Part shown: positions 33,730 to 44,444 of the stretch, piece by piece | Layout: every line of letters starts with the position of its first letter | Position numbering within the stretch: position 1 is the first letter of the stretch | Notes under the pieces: model-generated | Told to the model about the DNA's origin: nothing | The model's database searches: none | What the model saw: the letters and a program-made list of their open reading frames with translations, nothing else | DNA from: Diphasiastrum complanatum | Lineage: Eukaryota; Streptophyta; Lycopodiopsida; Lycopodiales; Lycopodiaceae | Assembly (NCBI GenBank): GCA_029204225.1 | Contig: CM055092.1 | Span: 18,579,222 to 18,643,221 of the forward strand | Direction: 5' to 3' | DNA length: 64,000 nt | Translations under genes and position numbers: made by a program

Positions 33730-34800
33730 AAGCCTGACCGAAGGGATGGTAGGTAAAACATATTATGTAGAAATAGAAATTAATGAAGGTAAAATTTTGA
33801 ATTTATATAACACCAATCGCTCTAGGAACGTGACGAGTATATATTACTTTTTCAAAAATACCAAAACGTATTTGCTCGGTTGATGGATGATTTAATAGGA
33901 AGACCAGTTTATTGGGACGAACATAGAATAGATCTTATTCAGGGAACAATACCTATTAGGCAGCGCCAATATAGATTGAATCCAAAGTACTTCTTGTTAG
34001 TTAAAGACGAATTAGATAGATGTCTTAGAGCGGGTATTATATATCATGTTCTAAGCAGTGAGTGGGTGTCACCAATAGTTATAGTACCTAAGAAGAAGAC
34101 AGGCAAGATTAGAGTTTGCCAAGATTTTAGGAAACTAAATGCTCCTACAACAAAGAATTATCATCCTCTGTAGTATACAGATACTATTCTTGACCAGGTA
34201 GCCAATCATGAACGTTATAGCTTTTTAGATGGATTCTCAGGTTATAACCGAGTTTTCATAAAGGAGGAAGATAGACCCAAGACCACTTTCACCATTGATT
34301 GGGGGACGTACGCGTATACACAAATGCCCTTTGGTCTTTATAATGCACCTGCCACATTCCAATGTATGATGACAAATATTTCTCAAATTTTTTTAAGTTT
34401 TTAGAAATTTTCATGGATGACTTTTGTGTCTATTCATCAACTAGAGACCATTTACATGCATTAGAGAAAACATTGAGAAGATGTCAAGAGACATCTCTTA
34501 AATTGCGTCCAGCCAAGTGTTACTTTGGGATGAGGGAAGGCAGCCTATTAGGACATAAAATTTTGAAGGACAGTATACAAGCCGACATCGAAAAGTAAAA
34601 AAGATTTCAGAGTTATTAGAACCAACGAATCTACAAGAGCTTAGAGGTTTTCTAGGACACGTAGGTTATTATCATAGTATAATTAAGGACTATGCCATAG
34701 TAGTAACTCCTTTAACAAGTTTATTAAAAAGTTCTGTTGAGTACCATTGGTCACAAGACCATCAGCAAGCTTTTGATCAATTGAAATAGTCATTAGCAGA
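33730..34800 (+). pseudogene. Gypsy reverse transcriptase (copy A)
   Basis: The open frame 33880-34173 has PIRQRQYRLNPKYFLLVKDE, GIIYHVLSSEWVSPIVIVPK and IRVCQDFRKLNAPTTKNYHP. After a stop: SFLDGFSGYNRVFIKEEDRP and TQMPFGLYNAPATFQ. After a frameshift near 34360, IFMDDFCVYS holds the catalytic Asp pair (about 34413-34424). The thumb and connection read KLRPAKCYFGMREGSLLGHK, LQELRGFLGHVGYYHSIIKD and PLTSLLKSSVEYHWS. The complete domain set is present; two stops and one or two frameshifts inactivate it. Confidence 0.92.
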
Positions 34801-35185
34801 AGGCACTAGAGTTAGACCTCCAAAAAGTTCCATGTATATGTAGATACGGCATCATTTGCAATAGGTGTAGTGCTTAGTCAGGAAGATGACCAAAATATAG
34901 ATTACCCAATTTATTATGCGGGTAGGCAACTCGCTGCATAAGAAAAGAACTATTCCTCTACAGAGCAAGAAACACTAGGAATGATTTATTCAGTAAATGA
35001 ATTTAGACATTATCTTTTAGGATGCCCTTTCGTTTTTCACGTAGATCACTACGCATTGAATAAACCTGATCTTTTGGATAGGGTAGCTAGATGGGTATTA
35101 TTATTAGATGAGTTTAATTATGAAGTAGAATTAAGAAGAGACAAGGATCATCAAAATATTGATTATATATCCCGCCTCCAAACGA
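34800..35185 (+). pseudogene. RNase H (copy A)
   Basis: HVYVDTASFAIGVVLSQEDD, YPIYYAGRQLAA, a stop at 34939, YSSTEQETLGMIYSVNEFRH, YLLGCPFVFHVDHYALNKPD and VARWVLLLDEFNYEVELRRD, KDHQNIDYISR. Catalytic acidic residues are visible in VDT, EQET, HVDH and the NIDYISR (NxADxLSR) motif. It removes the RNA strand of the RNA-DNA hybrid. The frame from 34981 is continuous with the integrase N-terminus. The same segment is present inverted at 48.2-48.5 kb. Confidence 0.9.
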
Positions 35186-36492
35186 AAAATCAGTTTGAAC
35201 CCATTTTTGATGAATTTTTGGATGAACATATAATGCGTATCCAATCGGAAACATCAATTTATATGGACATTATTAACTTTTTACAGGACCAAATTTATCC
35301 TGAACATTTTAATAAACAACAAAAAACTATTTTTCTTTCAAAAGTAGGATGTTATACGATTGTAAATAGAATATTGTATAAGTTAGGAGCTGACAATAGT
35401 CTTTGCCGATGTTTAGAACCAACCAAGACGACCGTTGTAATAAGTGCATTGCATGAGGAAGATTTGGGGGGCTACTATGCTCTTAAAAACATTGCAAAAA
35501 AGATTTTTAATGCTAAATATTGGTGGCATACTGTCTATAGAGATGTCAAATTGTTCATTCAAAGATGTGATGTATGTCAGAGGATGGGGAAACCCAGCTT
35601 CGCGACACATTGGCCGCTTACTCCAATTATTCTCTTAGCACTTTTTGAGAAGTGGGAGATAGCTTTTGTATGACCCATCAAACCAATCACGAGTAAAACT
35701 CGTCATCATTACATTCTCGTTGCCATGGACTATGCTACCAAGATGGTAGAGGCTGAAGCCACAATTAAGAACGATGCTTAGATCGTAGCAAAGTTTTTAT
35801 TCCAAAACATTATTACGTGATATGGATGTCCCTTAGAACTCGTTAGCAATAGGGGAACCCATTTCCTTAATCAGACCATCAAGGCCATATTGTCATATTT
35901 TTCCATTACTCCATATAATCCAAAAGCAAATGGGCTTACGGAGTGGGCAAACATAATTCTGTGTAGAATTTTAGATAAATTAACGAAAACACATTCTTCT
36001 GATTGAGATCATAAGTCACCATCTATCTTATGGGCATACAGAACTACTGCGAATATCGCAACTAGGCAGACCCCATACTATCTTGTGTATGGAATGCATC
36101 CCATACTACCAATAGAATTTGAAGTTTCGACGTTTCGCATTAGTAATGAAGAGAGAATGGATGAACACGATAGTCTCCAGGAGCGGATGATATCTTTGAC
36201 ACAATTGGAGGAGGATCGTCGTCTTTCATTAATTGAGACTGAATGAGTTCTGAATAAAAGAAAAGAAATTTTTGACCAATCCATTAAGAGAATAAAAATT
36301 AAACGAGGGGACTACGTGCCTTTGTATGATAACAAACACCTGTTGTTTCCTAGGAAATTACATACAAGATGGATGGGACCGTATAAAGTCAGAGAAATTT
36401 TTAATAATGGATCACTTCAGTTAGCCGATCTTCAAAGACATTTACTTGATACTCGAGTAAATGGCTCAAGGGTGAAGTGCTACTATGACTAA
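35185..36492 (+). pseudogene. Integrase (copy A)
   Basis: The zinc-binding module starts at HEEDLGGYYALKNIAKK and ends in KLFIQRCDVCQRMGKP: the second His of HHCC is Tyr here, while copy B keeps GHYALK. Core: VAMDYATKMVEA (first Asp), ELVSNRGTHFLNQTIKA (second catalytic Asp changed to Asn; Asp in copy B), NGLTEWAN (Glu). The C-terminus has TRQTPYYLVYGMHPILPIEF, EERMDEHDSLQERMISLTQL and the GPYKVREIFNNGSLQLADLQ (GPY/F-like) module, ending NGSRVKCYYD and TAA at 36490. Stops at 35671, 35781, 36006 and 36246. Confidence 0.92.
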
Positions 36493-37325
36493 TTTCCGCT
36501 GCTTTGGTCCAATCGTTTACACCAAAGTTTGCGAAAAAGCCGACAGCTTCGTATCCTTCGCCCATATTTTTGCTACATTTTTAGCAAAACTACTGAAACC
36601 TTCGCTTCATTGTTGATTACTCTATTTTTTGCGAAAAAGCCGACACCATATTTGAATATGGTATATTAAGTAAATTCACCATGTTTGGGACCACAGAAAT
36701 TGCGGCACTTCTTCGCATTTTTTGGGATTTTCCTTCATTCCATCTTTGACCTTCGGGAATTTGCAAAGAAAAAAAATATATAACATTTAGCCAGAATGTT
36801 GCACATCATTTTGCACATACATTTGTTTTCATCATGTTTTCATGTCACCAGTACAGTGGAAATATGCGAAAAACTCGACACCTTTGCATATTTTGCCGAT
36901 ACATTTTTCGCCAATATATGTTCTCATACATTTTAACAAAGAAAATGACAGTCTTTGCTTCCAATATCACGCATTGTTTCATAGATTGTGTATATTATTA
37001 TTTTTGCAGTTCAAAAATCACAAATACTGAGCTGAACTTTTGCGAACTAAGTGAAGTATTTGTGTATTTTGCTTATTTTTCATTTATTTATTTATTTTTT
37101 GTTTGTTTTTAGGACTAGATGCTTTATTATTGAGTATGTACCTTCAAAACGAAGGACATGCTTTCATTTAATATTAGTCTAATCTGCCGATATATCATCA
37201 ATACACCAAAAACCTCAAACACTTCTGTTTTTTCGCTACCACTTTCCATCACTCTTGCTCTCTGATTTCTAAATTGTTACGATCAAGCTCTTTTCCGCCA
37301 TCCCTGGTTTACAATTGCGAGCGTC
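36493..37325 (+). repeat. Gypsy spacer A (LTR candidate) with iterated GCGAAAAAxCCGAC words
   Basis: Nongenic 0.83 kb between the integrase stop and the MAIVFK start. It is near-identical to 48622-49488 and diverged from 45507-46139. GCGAAAAAGCCGAC occurs at 36531 and 36631 and GCGAAAAACTCGAC at 36865; TTCGCAT/TTCGCTTCAT words intervene. Because pol ends just before it and a gag-like ORF starts just after it in all three copies, it may be an LTR plus leader. Clear TG..CA edges and a primer-binding site were not found. Confidence 0.6.
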
Positions 37326-38770
37326 ATGGCAATCGTATTCAAAATGCACCCAAAGCCAGTTTTACCAGACGAATTGAAGGACTTCTTCAATTTGATCCAT
37401 GAGTAATCCTTACGGACTTGTGCCATGAGCTGATCCGCAATCTGAGCGAAGAAGGACATATTTCCACCACTCTTCGAAATCAAGAGATTATTATTACAGA
37501 AGGATTTTACTATTGTGCCTTAGGTTGGGCTATGGATGGTAGTATGTCTATTACAAAGCCAAACTTCATCACAGAGAGTAGAGTTTTCCAAGAAGACGCT
37601 TATCTTGAGAAATGGGTTATAAACTCTCTTACATCAGAGATCCCAATTTCAAAAGCTTTTTTTCAATTTGTTCGATTTGCTCTTGCACAACAAGAAGAAG
37701 AACGAATTCCTAATATTCAGCAGGAAAGTGAAAGTGATGTCGAGGCACCAATTATTGATACTATAATTTTTTAATAAGATTTTTGGTACAATGCTGTCAG
37801 ATACACAGACAGCTATTCAACATTTCGTCAGCCTAGAGAAAGTCTCTAGGAAACTTGGCTCGAAGCATGATTCCCTCCGAGCAGACCTAATTTAGAAAGA
37901 TGCAGAACTGGAGGAAATCATGGCTGAGCTGTCACATAAGAGTGAAGAGCTTGAAGCAGCCCAAGCAGAGCTAAAAAGTAAAGATGTAGCCCTTGAAGAA
38001 GCAAAAGTAAGACAGGATGCTACGTTGGAAGTAATGGAAGAAATTCATGAGCGGTCCAATGCTTTTGAAAATGAAAATTTATTGCTCAAACAACAGATTC
38101 AGACCCTACAGGCTTCTTTGAAGGAGGAAAGACACATACGAGCTACTCTGCATAATAGTAATGAGGACTTGAGCGACAAAATTCTGTAGATATGTTGAGG
38201 AGAGGCAACCAAATTTACAAGAGACAGGCCGAAGAGGCAATTTTATGGCGGATAAGCGCCGAAGTCACATTGGGAGCCTGTGTATCTCATGGCAGATACA
38301 GAATCAACCCAACAACTTGGAAGGGAATCCAGGAAAGAATGATCCAAACCTTCTAGCTGCAATATCTTCAACCTTAGATGGTTGCATATGAAAAATAAAA
38401 GAAGAACTAGAAGAGACTAAGTTCCAATCAAGCCAAATCCAAAATTTTGAAAAGGAAGAACCAGCCCAGTGCTAGGACCAGTCTATGCAGACGGATGAGC
38501 CAGCCAAAGCTATATCAGAGAAGGCCATCCAGACAGACATCAACTTCAAGCAAATCCAAAAAGATAAAGAGATGTAGACTGACCCAAAGGATGTTGAGAA
38601 AATAAAAACAATCAGTGTCACAGCTACTGCAGACCAACCAACAATGCTCACAAGCTGAGGCATCGCACAACAGAGCCATTGAAAGGAAGAACAAGGTAGT
38701 GTATTCACTACTACAGACAAAATTTTAGACATTCCAGCAAGAACTAACATTTTTTCTTCCACCTTTTTGT
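37326..38770 (+). pseudogene. MAIVFK gag-like ORF, copy A
   Basis: Starts MAIVFKMHPKPVLPDEL. A shift to another frame gives LCHELIRNLSEEGHISTTLR, NQEIIITEGFYYCALGWAMD, SMSITKPNFITESRVFQEDA and YLEKWVINSLTSEIPISKAF (37418-37774). An acidic linker follows, then an open coiled coil 37920-38189 (LSHKSEELEAAQAELKSKDV, ENLLLKQQIQTLQASLKEER). A degenerate stretch rich in Gln/Lys/Glu runs to 38770. The N-domain resembles that of gag in element 1, which is also followed by a coiled coil. I infer a gag precursor; the family is unknown to me. Confidence 0.6.
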
Positions 38771-38778
38771 AGTCCAGA

Positions 38779-39547
38779 ACTCCAGTGGAGAATGGATTAC
38801 CTTCGTTTACCTAAACTTTTTGGTTATACAAAAGAACAATGGGAAAGTTCTTCGACTTTTTCTAAGCTAAACTCTTATTGGGCCATACTAACAGTGCACC
38901 AAAAAGGTATCCTTGCTCTTGCCATTGTTCAAAATAAGTTCAATGTGCAAACTAACTATATCCATGTTGTCACAGATCCTTGTATATATATATTTTAGAA
39001 TACCTAAAAACATTTGAGAACAATGTTTTTTCAACTCTCGATGAGTATCTGAATAAGTTAGATTCAATTAGCATTTTTCATGTTAAAGAAGTTGTCTCTA
39101 GCCTTAGTCCAGTTCCTTCTGAAATTTCCAGCCAGCTATTATTCCCTAATATGTGGGAAATCTACACAAATTGGGGAGCTAACTATTCTCATTATTTGAA
39201 GGAAGTTAAAACAAATAATATACTTCGCTCTGTACATCAAAGAAAAATTTCCAAAATATACATATGCTACCCTCTCACTAACTGTCCCTTCTGCTGAGAT
39301 GTCTGAAATCCTATCTGAGGATAGTTGGTACACGCATCTTGTAAACAGCACATTGATCGGTAACCATCTTGCACCATTCGGGAATCAAGGAATGGGAGGA
39401 TATCTGAATCTGTCATTCCAGAAAGATTACAACCAGAAGAATAATTATCACTTTGCTACAAAAGAAATGACCTTAGAGCAAGTTAATGAAGAAAACAAAA
39501 CCCGAGCTAAGGCTATTTTTCACAATAAGCCAGCCAGCAAGAAGTGA
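38779..39547 (+). pseudogene. Unidentified frameshifted ORF cluster
   Basis: Three overlapping frames join into one apparent protein: MDYLRLPKLFGYTKEQWESS and NSYWAILTVHQKGILALAIV (38792-38998); EYLKTFENNVFSTLDEYLNK, SSQLLFPNMWEIYTNWGANY (39001-39200); then SEILSEDSWYTHLVNSTLIG, GNQGMGGYLNLSFQKDYNQK, ending in a Lys-rich tail KAIFHNKPASKK (39299-39547). It is absent from the other MAIVFK copies at this point. I do not recognise it. It may be the continuation of the gag-like protein or a structural protein of another element. Confidence 0.45.
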
Positions 39548-39549
39548 CA

Positions 39550-40478
39550 GAGAAGAATGTAAGCAAATTGTTTGCGAGCCGCTGCACAACTAGAATCCAA
39601 TTGAATGAATTCTATCCAAGAAATTGATAACCAGTATTAAGCAATTATTTACAGGGATTAGCAAAATCCTAACTGTGAAATATGTTTCTCGATCACACTT
39701 ACTACCTCTGATGTCCACTCTTCTTCCCTCCTTAGAGTTTTCAGTTTCCTAAAAATCTATTTCAGCTAAGGTACCAAGAAGACGTAATGACATTAGTAAA
39801 TGTTGAAAAACTAATTACTGTAGGAAAAAGTCCAAAACAATTTCATTTATGTCCTATATCTGGGCTGAATATCTGATATATCAAAAATTATTTATTAGTA
39901 TGTGAAACAATACTTTACAGCCACCTACTATCCAACTTTATGAAAAAACAAGCAAAAATGATGATTTTTTACTATTTTTCGGTTTTTTCATCACAATAAA
40001 GTGGAAATTCATGACATACAACTCTTTCTCTAACACATGCAAACCAATTTATAGAATTACAACCATCTAATTGATCTGATCTTGCTAGATTTTGGTTCTT
40101 ACTATCTATTTTGTGCCAAAAAGCATGAACAACCAAGCAATTTTGACCAAAATATAGCCTAGAATCATAAATCATTAGAGAGAACCGACATGCATCATTA
40201 ATGTCATCATTAATGAACCCTAAAACAAAAGTACACTTGCTGGAAATTTCAGATCTACTACATGAAAAAACTCCAAAAAAACATCACAAATTTGCCTTCA
40301 AGGACAATTTTCCATAAAACCACAAAGAATCCGAAGAGTAATGGATCTTAGCAACATGCAAATTGAAACTGGGATAGTATACCCTTGCTATCCACCTTGG
40401 AAGAGAATTCCAATGATCCAATCCGAAATTTTGATGAAAGGTAGCCCTTCTCCATGTTCTCCCATCTTCACAAGCCTT
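39550..40478 (-). other. Probable leader of a minus-strand LTR element
   Basis: AT-rich with no coding signal. It lies on the internal side of the minus-strand primer-binding site at 40490-40479, so it is probably the untranslated leader of that element, comparable to the 54.7-56.45 kb leader of the chromovirus copy. No gag was recognised. Confidence 0.35.
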
Positions 40479-40920
40479 GCTCTGATACCACTATCAGAGA
40501 AGCTCCTTAAGATCCTGCTTACAAGATAACACACAATGGAAAACACACTATGGAGCAACCACCCAACCAAGTAGAAGCAACCAATCAACTCTAGAAGCTT
40601 CACCCCTAAGCCAAGGAATAAGAAGCATGAATGTAGAGTGAAACCCTAGCAATGAATCAATGATCACCATGAGGAGTAGGGCGAGTTTGGACCCAATATA
40701 TAGAGCCAAAAGCATTTTAGGCACATAGAATTGCTATTGATAACTCTACGCATGCATACACTATCTCATACCTTGTCTAAAATCCATTTAGTGTGTTCTA
40801 GGCCTCACAAAGATATTAGTTACTTTTGGGTCACATCCAGTATGATGTGGCATAACTAATAGCTTGATTTATTGGAGTACCGTGTATCCAACACTAGGAG
40901 TATACTGAATCCTACTTACT
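40479..40920 (-). mobile_element. Primer-binding site and 5' LTR fragment (minus strand)
   Basis: GCTCTGATACCA (40479-40490) is the exact reverse complement of the initiator tRNA-Met site TGGTATCAGAGC. The sequence above it shares, in order, GAGCA-CCACCCAACCAA, CACCCCTAAGCC, GG-CGAGTTT, TGGCATAACTAATA and CCTACTTACT with the LTR at 56466-56953. It is a diverged copy of that chromovirus LTR, with the rest of the element missing. Confidence 0.7.
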
Positions 40921-41640
40921 GGCCATCGACATAACAGCTGCCACACAACACCAAGCAGCTACACAATGGACCAGAGCGCCACTTGGGTGGTTTGCATGCG
41001 GAGAGAATCGCACAGTTGCTGAATGTCCAAACAAAGGAAAGTTTATACCATTCTGTAGATAATATGACTATGGAAATTGTTATAAAATTTTTTCTACAAG
41101 ACCCAAACCACCACTGGTTATTGCTCCAATGAATATAATTAAAATCAAGAAAAGACCAGTAGTTCAATCTGAACCAACTGTACCTTGATGGTTGTTACCA
41201 GAGTTCAGAAGCAGAAAGAAGTTCTAGTAGCTGCTGAATCTGCACCAACTATAGATATACCTACCACATCAGGGGTGTATCCAAATCTCAAAGTATAAAA
41301 GAAAAGATATCAAGATACAAGCCAGTGGATTAAACAGTTGCAAAAAGAAAAAGTCCAAGAAGCTACCAAAGCAGCAACCAAAGTCCATTGTCCTTCTATT
41401 CCGCCAACAGAAATGATCGTAAATATTTTGTCTAGCAAAATGGATATTACACTGGGAGAATTTCTTAAGATGGTGCCTACGTCAAAAGAAGTATTAGTAG
41501 ATAGGTTGACTTTGAATGGAATCACAAGTCTGTCAGAAGCCACTTTTTGTGTCAATTTTGAAGAAAAAAAACGAAGTACTCTGTGGAGCCTCATAATCCC
41601 ACATTGTCCAAGTTTTTGTTATATATTGTAAAAAATTTTA
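40921..41640 (+). pseudogene. Gag zinc-knuckle and linker fragment (family of 57.7 kb)
   Basis: Parallel to 58830-59150: TQWTRAPLGWFACGENRTVA then ECPNKGKFIPFCR. The first Cys of knuckle 3 is Trp and its His is Arg; knuckle 4 is destroyed. After RPKPPLVIAPMNIIKIKKRP comes a further open frame (41338-41631) with SSKMDITLGEFLKMVPTSKE, VLVDRLTLNGITS. This is the gag-to-protease linker lost from the 57.7 kb copy. Protease is not reached; a probable LTR begins at 41727. Confidence 0.75.
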
Positions 41641-41712
41641 ATTTTTACATATGTAAATGTGCTAGAGTGCCTAAATTCATGTAAAGGCCTATTTGCACTT
41701 TGTAAATTCACA

Positions 41713-42048
41713 TTTAGGGTAGAAGTTGTGACGTTCCATAAGAGACGCAGTAGCGGATTACAACCGACATTTTGACGGTTTGTAAACGACATTAAGGCCG
41801 GTGATCGTTCCTATAAGGTCGACACTTTGTGCCATTGTACTGACGCATTTTACACAGAGCTGAGTATCAATATAGAGAGAAGGGCAAGTTTATATAGCTT
41901 GAGCATTCTTTCCCTCTGCTATCTTTCACATAAATACTTCTTATCATTTGAGCGAATACACTCTGTATGATTTATAATTGATTGTGATATTGTTCTATTT
42001 GCGTCACACATATTCCCACGTCTTACTGAATTTTAGTTACTCTAACAC
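41713..42048 (+). mobile_element. Candidate LTR with preceding purine tract
   Basis: TTTAGGGTAGAAGT precedes TGTGACGTTCCATAAGAG (41727); the segment ends CTCTAACA at about 42048 and contains TTTATATAGC (about 41890). TG...CA bounds and the purine tract fit an LTR of about 320 bp, but no partner copy or primer-binding site was found. Confidence 0.35.
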
Positions 42049-42299
42049 AGATTTTCAGGCATAACCAGCAAGCAACAATTCTGACTAATGTGTGCAGGGA
42101 ATTAGCCGAAGCTGTTAAGCATAACTTTTAGCAGAACTTCCTTCAATATTGAATGAGCTATGTGTTTAGATAATGAGATTGTTTGATGCTCTGTTCTGTT
42201 TGCTTTCTGCGATAAGAACTAATTCTCTGTGTTTGATTAAGAAGAATCTTTAGCCAATGTGATTCTGTCTGATGAATCTATTTACTAGTTGTTGTCTGA

Positions 42300-42700
42300 T
42301 TTAATTGTTTATCTAATACCTGAAGAGCCTGAAAGATAAAGTAATTTTCACAACCGCAGACCTTGACCAAATTGTTTCATCATTGGTGTTTCTGGATGCC
42401 AATTTACTCAAATATCCTTGGATAACCATATATGTCGCTGTAGTATTCATCGTGAATATTGCACAACCAAATCCGTTCACCATCATACATACAATTACCA
42501 TGCAAAAGATGAGATTATTCTCTCTCTTGGGGAACGATCAAGCCATTTATACTACTCAATTCATTGATTTTGTGGAAATCTATAACGACCAGGCCACCAC
42601 ATAATTTGGCACCATTTTCGAGGAGATGAATTTCACCTTTTGCAATATTTTTGAGTGTATTACATTTACGAATCTTTCTCATGTAATGCAGGCCTAGAAC
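42300..42700 (+). other. Unidentified coding-like segment
   Basis: A plus-strand frame runs from about 42300 through 42604: VFLDANLLKYPWITIYVAVV, FIVNIAQPNPFTIIHTITMQ, KMRLFSLLGNDQAIYTTQFI. It precedes the gag of copy B and may be its N-terminal part, but no family motif is recognised. Confidence 0.3.
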
Positions 42701-43660
42701 GTACTCTCAAGCAACTATTGAACAGAAACGTTTAAAGCGTGCACATCGATTAGAAGCATATAGGAAATATAGAGATTTGCAGAATTTGCAAAACTCACCC
42801 AAGATTAACACCTTAAGCATTTAATGATCTTCTAAATGCTACTACAACATTTGTAGATTCATTTAAGAAAAGATCCATTGAAACACCAATAGATTCATCT
42901 GAAACAGATTCGTCTGATTCTACCTCCGAACCAAGTTTAGAATCAAAATTTTCTTCTTCAGACTCATTGTCTGAGCATAGTCTAGATTTTGATCCTCCAA
43001 GTTCACCTAGTTCACCACCATGTATTAATATGGCTAACCCAGTGCCACCCACATCTACAAAAATCAGATATGATTTCTTTAAGGGATCATCATTTGAAGA
43101 TCTGGATAGGAGCCCAGTATCCAGTTCCTATGCAAAATGAATGGTTCTTGGGAAGTTTGCCTAAGAGAATGGATTGTTGTTGTCGACATGGTTTAATGAC
43201 TTCTTGGGAAGATGTCATCGCCTCTGCCGAGAATTACGAAACTTCATGAATTTCTCGTAGATGGAGAAATGAAAGAAAAAGTAGTAAAAATCACAAATTT
43301 AAACGAACAGAAGAATCTGACTCAGCTACTGAGTCTAAATCATAATCTATTCAGTGGATGAGGAAGAATCTTCTGATTATTCATCTTATTCTTCTTCATC
43401 AGAAGAAGAATCTTCTTATAGAAAATCCAAGAATAGGATTTCAGATAGGCAGAAAAGAATGGAGAAATCCGAAAAGATGGATCCATTAAGGAAAAGTGTT
43501 GAGTTGTTAGCGAAAGAAATGAGTGATTTAAATGTCCAAATGTCTGATGTTAAAGCCAAGCGAAAGAATCGAAGCCTAATGCCAATGTTTGGTGTACCGC
43601 TTGTGGGAAGGAAGGTCATTCTAAGACCAACTATTCCACTTTATAGACTAACTATTTAGA
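42690..43660 (+). pseudogene. Gag capsid region (copy B)
   Basis: A basic start (RTYSQATIEQKRLKRAHRLE), a Ser/Asp/Glu-rich stretch (SSETDSSDSTSEPSLESKFS), then NMANPVPPTSTKIRYDFFKG, SSFEDLD. After an apparent deletion of the capsid core comes PMQNEWFLGSLPKRM, then a Ser/Glu-rich linker (SDYSSYSSSSEEESSYRKSK, 43354-43430) and a helix MDPLRKSVELLAKEMSDLNV. Order and composition fit a plant gypsy gag ending in knuckles. Frames change at least three times. Confidence 0.65.
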
Positions 43661-43789
43661 AGAGGAACTATTCCTCTGTCCAATTAATAATCATGAGGAG
43701 GTAGCTTATACTGCAACTCCTACTAACCCAAAAACCATTATATTGAAACAACGTACTGGTCAATAGTACACTATTTTGCGAAGGGGCGG

Positions 43790-44440
43790 AACATGAGATT
43801 CCACTCCACCATCCAGAGTAAGGGGTTCGTGCTACAATTGGGAGCCTCGGGTCACTATTTGCCTGATTGTCCTGAATGCAGGAGGTCATTAGGATATATG
43901 CCGCTCTGCGCTAACTGTAAAGGCAAAGGGCATGTCACTGCTAAATGTCCTCAGTCACAAAAACCACGGTCTAAACCAAGGTTTGTAAACTCACCTCGGG
44001 AAGACGACCATCGGCCATCTAAGACTAACACTAACATGATAGTTTAGAGGATAAAAGTAGAGTCTAAATTATTAGATCAAGACCATCAATGGCCAAATTT
44101 AGATGAAAAGATAAATAAGTAGTAGTGTAGATTCTTTAACTCTTAAAGATAAGAAAAAAAACTAAGATGAAAATTGTGAAAATCACGAAAAACGCGAAAA
44201 ACACGACAGAAAAAATGAAAGTCGCAGAACAGATAGTGAAAATTCCTAGTAATAAAGAATTAAACCTTGATAGGTCTAATGAAAAATCTTATGATGTTGA
44301 TATTAGTTCAGAAGCTAGAAAGCTTTTAGACAAAGAAATTAGAAAAGTTAAAAATGTAACATTTTCAGATCTAGTTATAAGTAGCGAGATACCTACAAAT
44401 CTGTCGCCACTTAGAAACTGTTCTTATGATATTGTAAAAG
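43790..44440 (+). pseudogene. Two zinc knuckles and gag-pol linker (copy B)
   Basis: The first knuckle is readable across a one-base gap (CYN then GASGHYLPDC; about 43830-43873). The second is CANCKGKGHVTAKC (CX2CX4HX4C, about 43909-43950) and intact. SKPRFVNSPREDDHRPSKTN and the 44221-44440 linker (KELNLDRSNEKSYDVDISSE, VKNVTFSDLVISSEI) match copy A. The nucleocapsid part binds element RNA. Confidence 0.85.
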
Positions 44441-44444
44441 GACC

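Larger units (their letters stand above)
32097..36492 (+). mobile_element. Ty3/gypsy copy A (gag knuckle to integrase)
   Basis: Plus-strand order: gag zinc knuckle tail, linker, two retropepsin domains, RT, RNase H, integrase with stop at 36490-36492. The 5' part (LTR, capsid) is missing; similarity to copy B starts inside the second knuckle at about 32105. Stops occur about every 100-250 codons, but domains are long and readable. It is 85-95% similar by eye to copy B where they overlap. Confidence 0.9.

Noticed and set aside
35413-35638. Alternative-frame ORFs within copy A integrase
   Set aside because: Shadows of the integrase frame, which has the clear zinc-binding motif.
36834-37112. 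Cys/Phe/Tyr-rich open frame in spacer A (also at 48997-49275)
   Set aside because: It lies in the noncoding spacer. Conservation between A and C is due to recent duplication of the whole segment, and copy B lacks it.
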